DNA of 7,487 nt, from positions 1 through 7,487 of the forward strand of contig JBCBZE010000172.1 in NCBI GenBank assembly GCA_039815505.1, written 5' to 3'. Position 1 is the stretch's first letter, and the number at the start of each line of letters is the position of its first letter. A program made the position numbers and the translations under genes. The notes beneath the pieces are model-generated. The model was not told where the DNA came from. It ran no database searches and worked only from the letters and a program-made list of their open reading frames with translations. Source of the stretch: CANLWN01 sp039815505. GTDB lineage: Bacteria > Bacteroidota > Bacteroidia > Flavobacteriales > Flavobacteriaceae. Below are positions 6,304 to 7,487 of this stretch, piece after piece.

Positions 6304-6337
6304 AATCAGACCATAAAACCAAAAAAATCAGACCGTA
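6304..6337. promoter_or_regulatory. Candidate AraC-type operator: 12-bp direct repeat spaced 22 bp
   Basis: AATCAGACC(A/G)TA occurs at 6304-6315 and 6326-6337, identical at 11 of 12 positions and 22 bp apart, about two helical turns on the same DNA face. Read in gene orientation the unit is TA(C/T)GGTCTGATT. It lies 52-86 bp upstream of the exported DinB start. AraC-family proteins typically bind direct half-sites about 21 bp apart just upstream of the promoter, so the regulator at 2678-3517 is the obvious candidate. The link is inferred. Confidence 0.5.
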
Positions 6338-6340
6338 CTA

Positions 6341-6362
6341 GTCCTTTTTTAAATAAAAGGAC
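6341..6362. repeat. Perfect 8-bp inverted repeat (GTCCTTTT/AAAAGGAC)
   Basis: The arms at 6341-6348 and 6355-6362 flank a 6-nt A/T centre. The structure lies just upstream of the direct repeat at 6304-6337 and shares the AAAAGGA arm sequence with the hairpin at 6401-6440. No T-tract follows on either strand, so it may be a backup hairpin after the TonB receptor gene or an upstream regulatory dyad of the DinB gene. Confidence 0.45.
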
Positions 6363-6400
6363 ACATGGGTTTCGTATGTTTAAATTTTCAGTAGAACAAC

Positions 6401-6440
6401 AAAAGGATAATCCCGTTTGGTATTGAAGGATCATCCTTTT
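6401..6440 (-). terminator. Probable terminator of the TonB receptor gene
   Basis: A 13-bp stem with one A-C mismatch (AAAAGGATAATCC at 6401-6413 against GGATCATCCTTTT at 6428-6440) closes a 14-nt loop. On the minus strand it starts 41 bp after the receptor stop codon and runs out into TTTTGTTGTT. An A4/T4-flanked stem can also act on the plus strand, but no plus-strand gene leads into it here. Confidence 0.65.
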
Positions 6441-6481
6441 GCCATAAAAAATAGCAGCCGTTGGAGAAAACCGCATTGCTT

Positions 6482-7487
6482 CTAAAAATCCACAACAATA
6501 CCGATACTGGGAATGATCTGCCCTGTATCACTTTCGATTTCCACAAGGCTTCTCGGTTCTAGAACAGCGCCACTGGCATTCCGGCTTAAACCATATTCCG
6601 TAGGTTGGGGAATGTTCTGGCCCAGAATATTTTGCGCTTCGGCAAAAACATTCAAGGAAAGTTTCTTAAAGTTCCATTTTTTATCTATTCTGAGGTCCAA
6701 CTGACTAAAAACGTTCAAATTTTCCTCTCCCAACCTATCATAATCAAGAATTATTTCCGGATAGTTTTCCAAGGTAGCCTCCAAGTCCGTTGGCACAAAA
6801 GGGGTTTCCCCGGCAAAGCGATAACGGGCACTTATTTCCCAGTTATTTTTTAGTTTGTATCCCCCGGTGAAAGATATTAGATGTCTGCTATCCCAAACGG
6901 ACGGTAAGAAAGTATCCCTATCGAAACCGGTAAACTCGCTAAAGAACCAGGTATAGGAAAAAATCCCATAAAAATTATTGGATAGCTTTTGTTGAAACTG
7001 TAGTTCGGCACCGTAACTTCTTCCCCTACCAACAGTTTCTATTTCCTCGCTACCCAAAACTTCAAAGTCGGCCCCTTTATTGGCCAAAGAGACGCCATCT
7101 AGAACGGAAACCGGATAATCGTCATAACGCTTATAAAAGCCCTCCAACGAAATATTTGATGAAGGCCCAAAATAGTGTTGTAAACCTATGACCAAATGAT
7201 CACTTTGGGTATAATCCGCATCTTGGTTGATCAGGTTACCATCGTTGTCCCTAAACCCTAGAATAGTATAGGGAGGTATCTTATAATAGCGCCCAATAGA
7301 ACCATTGATTCTCCAGTTTTCAGAAAACTCATAGGAAAGGGATAGTCTTGGGGAGAATGTGGACAGTAAACTACTTTCTTCGGTAAAGGTATCATCATCC
7401 AATCTAAAACCAAATGAAACATCTAACTTGTCATCTAAAAATGATCTTGTTGCATTTGCAAAAAAACCGTATTTAAAAAAATCTATC
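6482..7487 (-). CDS. TonB-dependent outer-membrane receptor, C-terminal beta-barrel part
   Basis: The frame is open through the right edge, so the 5' end is missing and 334 full codons of the barrel remain. An apparent start at 7402 is only a TTG inside the gene; the frame continues upstream of it (K-Y-G-F-F-A-N-A-T-R-S-F-L-D-D-K). The visible part alternates amphipathic strands with short turns: F-S-P-R-L-S-L-S-Y-E-F, W-R-I-N-G-S-I-G-R-Y-Y-K-I-P-P-Y, N-I-S-L-E-G-F-Y-K-R-Y-D-D-Y, S-Y-G-A-E-L-Q-F-Q-Q-K, and L-N-V-F-A-E-A-Q-N-I-L-G. It ends in V-V-D-F, the terminal Phe needed for barrel assembly. The N-terminal plug, TonB box and any carboxypeptidase-like domain are outside the window, so the substrate cannot be judged. 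It is probably its own unit, ending at the hairpin at 6401-6440. Confidence 0.93.
   Translation of the reverse strand, partial: IDFFKYGFFANATRSFLDDKLDVSFGFRLDDDTFTEESSLLSTFSPRLSLSYEFSENWRINGSIGRYYKIPPYTILGFRDNDGNLINQDADYTQSDHLVIGLQHYFGPSSNISLEGFYKRYDDYPVSVLDGVSLANKGADFEVLGSEEIETVGRGRSYGAELQFQQKLSNNFYGIFSYTWFFSEFTGFDRDTFLPSVWDSRHLISFTGGYKLKNNWEISARYRFAGETPFVPTDLEATLENYPEIILDYDRLGEENLNVFSQLDLRIDKKWNFKKLSLNVFAEAQNILGQNIPQPTEYGLSRNASGAVLEPRSLVEIESDTGQIIPSIGIVVDF

Noticed and set aside
1..7487. Mobile element, prophage, CRISPR or toxin-antitoxin origin for the cluster
   Set aside because: I saw no transposase, integrase, terminal repeats, regular spacer array or toxin-like gene; base composition by eye is similar throughout.

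Overview
The window looks like chromosomal DNA from a marine-type member of the Flavobacteriaceae (Bacteroidota). The reasons are low G+C, A-rich leaders instead of Shine-Dalgarno sites before most genes, a TonB-dependent outer-membrane receptor ending in Phe, a lipoprotein with a short L-T-S-C lipobox, and an edge protein that resembles flavobacterial DUF6503-type proteins. Genus is not determinable from this sequence. I saw no tRNA, rRNA, CRISPR array, transposase or phage gene.

Layout from left to right: (1) the 3' end of a plus-strand conserved hypothetical gene (1-501). (2) Five minus-strand genes: an exported metal-dependent amidohydrolase (584-1879), a cytoplasmic SRPBCC protein (2020-2532), an AraC-family regulator (2678-3517), a cytoplasmic DinB-superfamily protein (3535-4008) and an exported SRPBCC protein (4146-4679). 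(3) A 303-bp divergent intergenic region with several inverted repeats. (4) A plus-strand DinB-like lipoprotein (4983-5591), facing a minus-strand exported DinB protein with a Tat-like signal (5604-6251) across a 12-bp gap. (5) A 230-bp intergenic region with a 22-bp-spaced direct repeat and two hairpins. (6) The C-terminal part of a TonB-dependent receptor (6482 to beyond the right edge).

The most distinctive feature is the density of two small-protein folds around one regulator. Three DinB four-helix-bundle proteins and two SRPBCC (START-like) ligand-binding proteins lie within about 4.2 kb, and each fold occurs in a cytoplasmic and an exported version. The AraC regulator gene sits 17 bp after the cytoplasmic DinB gene, so those two are probably co-transcribed. 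A rho-independent terminator at 4088-4125 separates them from the exported SRPBCC gene and also settles the DinB start codon. A direct repeat with the geometry of AraC-type operators lies 52-86 bp upstream of the exported DinB gene, which makes that gene a candidate regulon member. What the set acts on is unknown. A shared role in handling or detoxifying a small molecule is inference only. The amidohydrolase and the TonB receptor may simply be neighbours.
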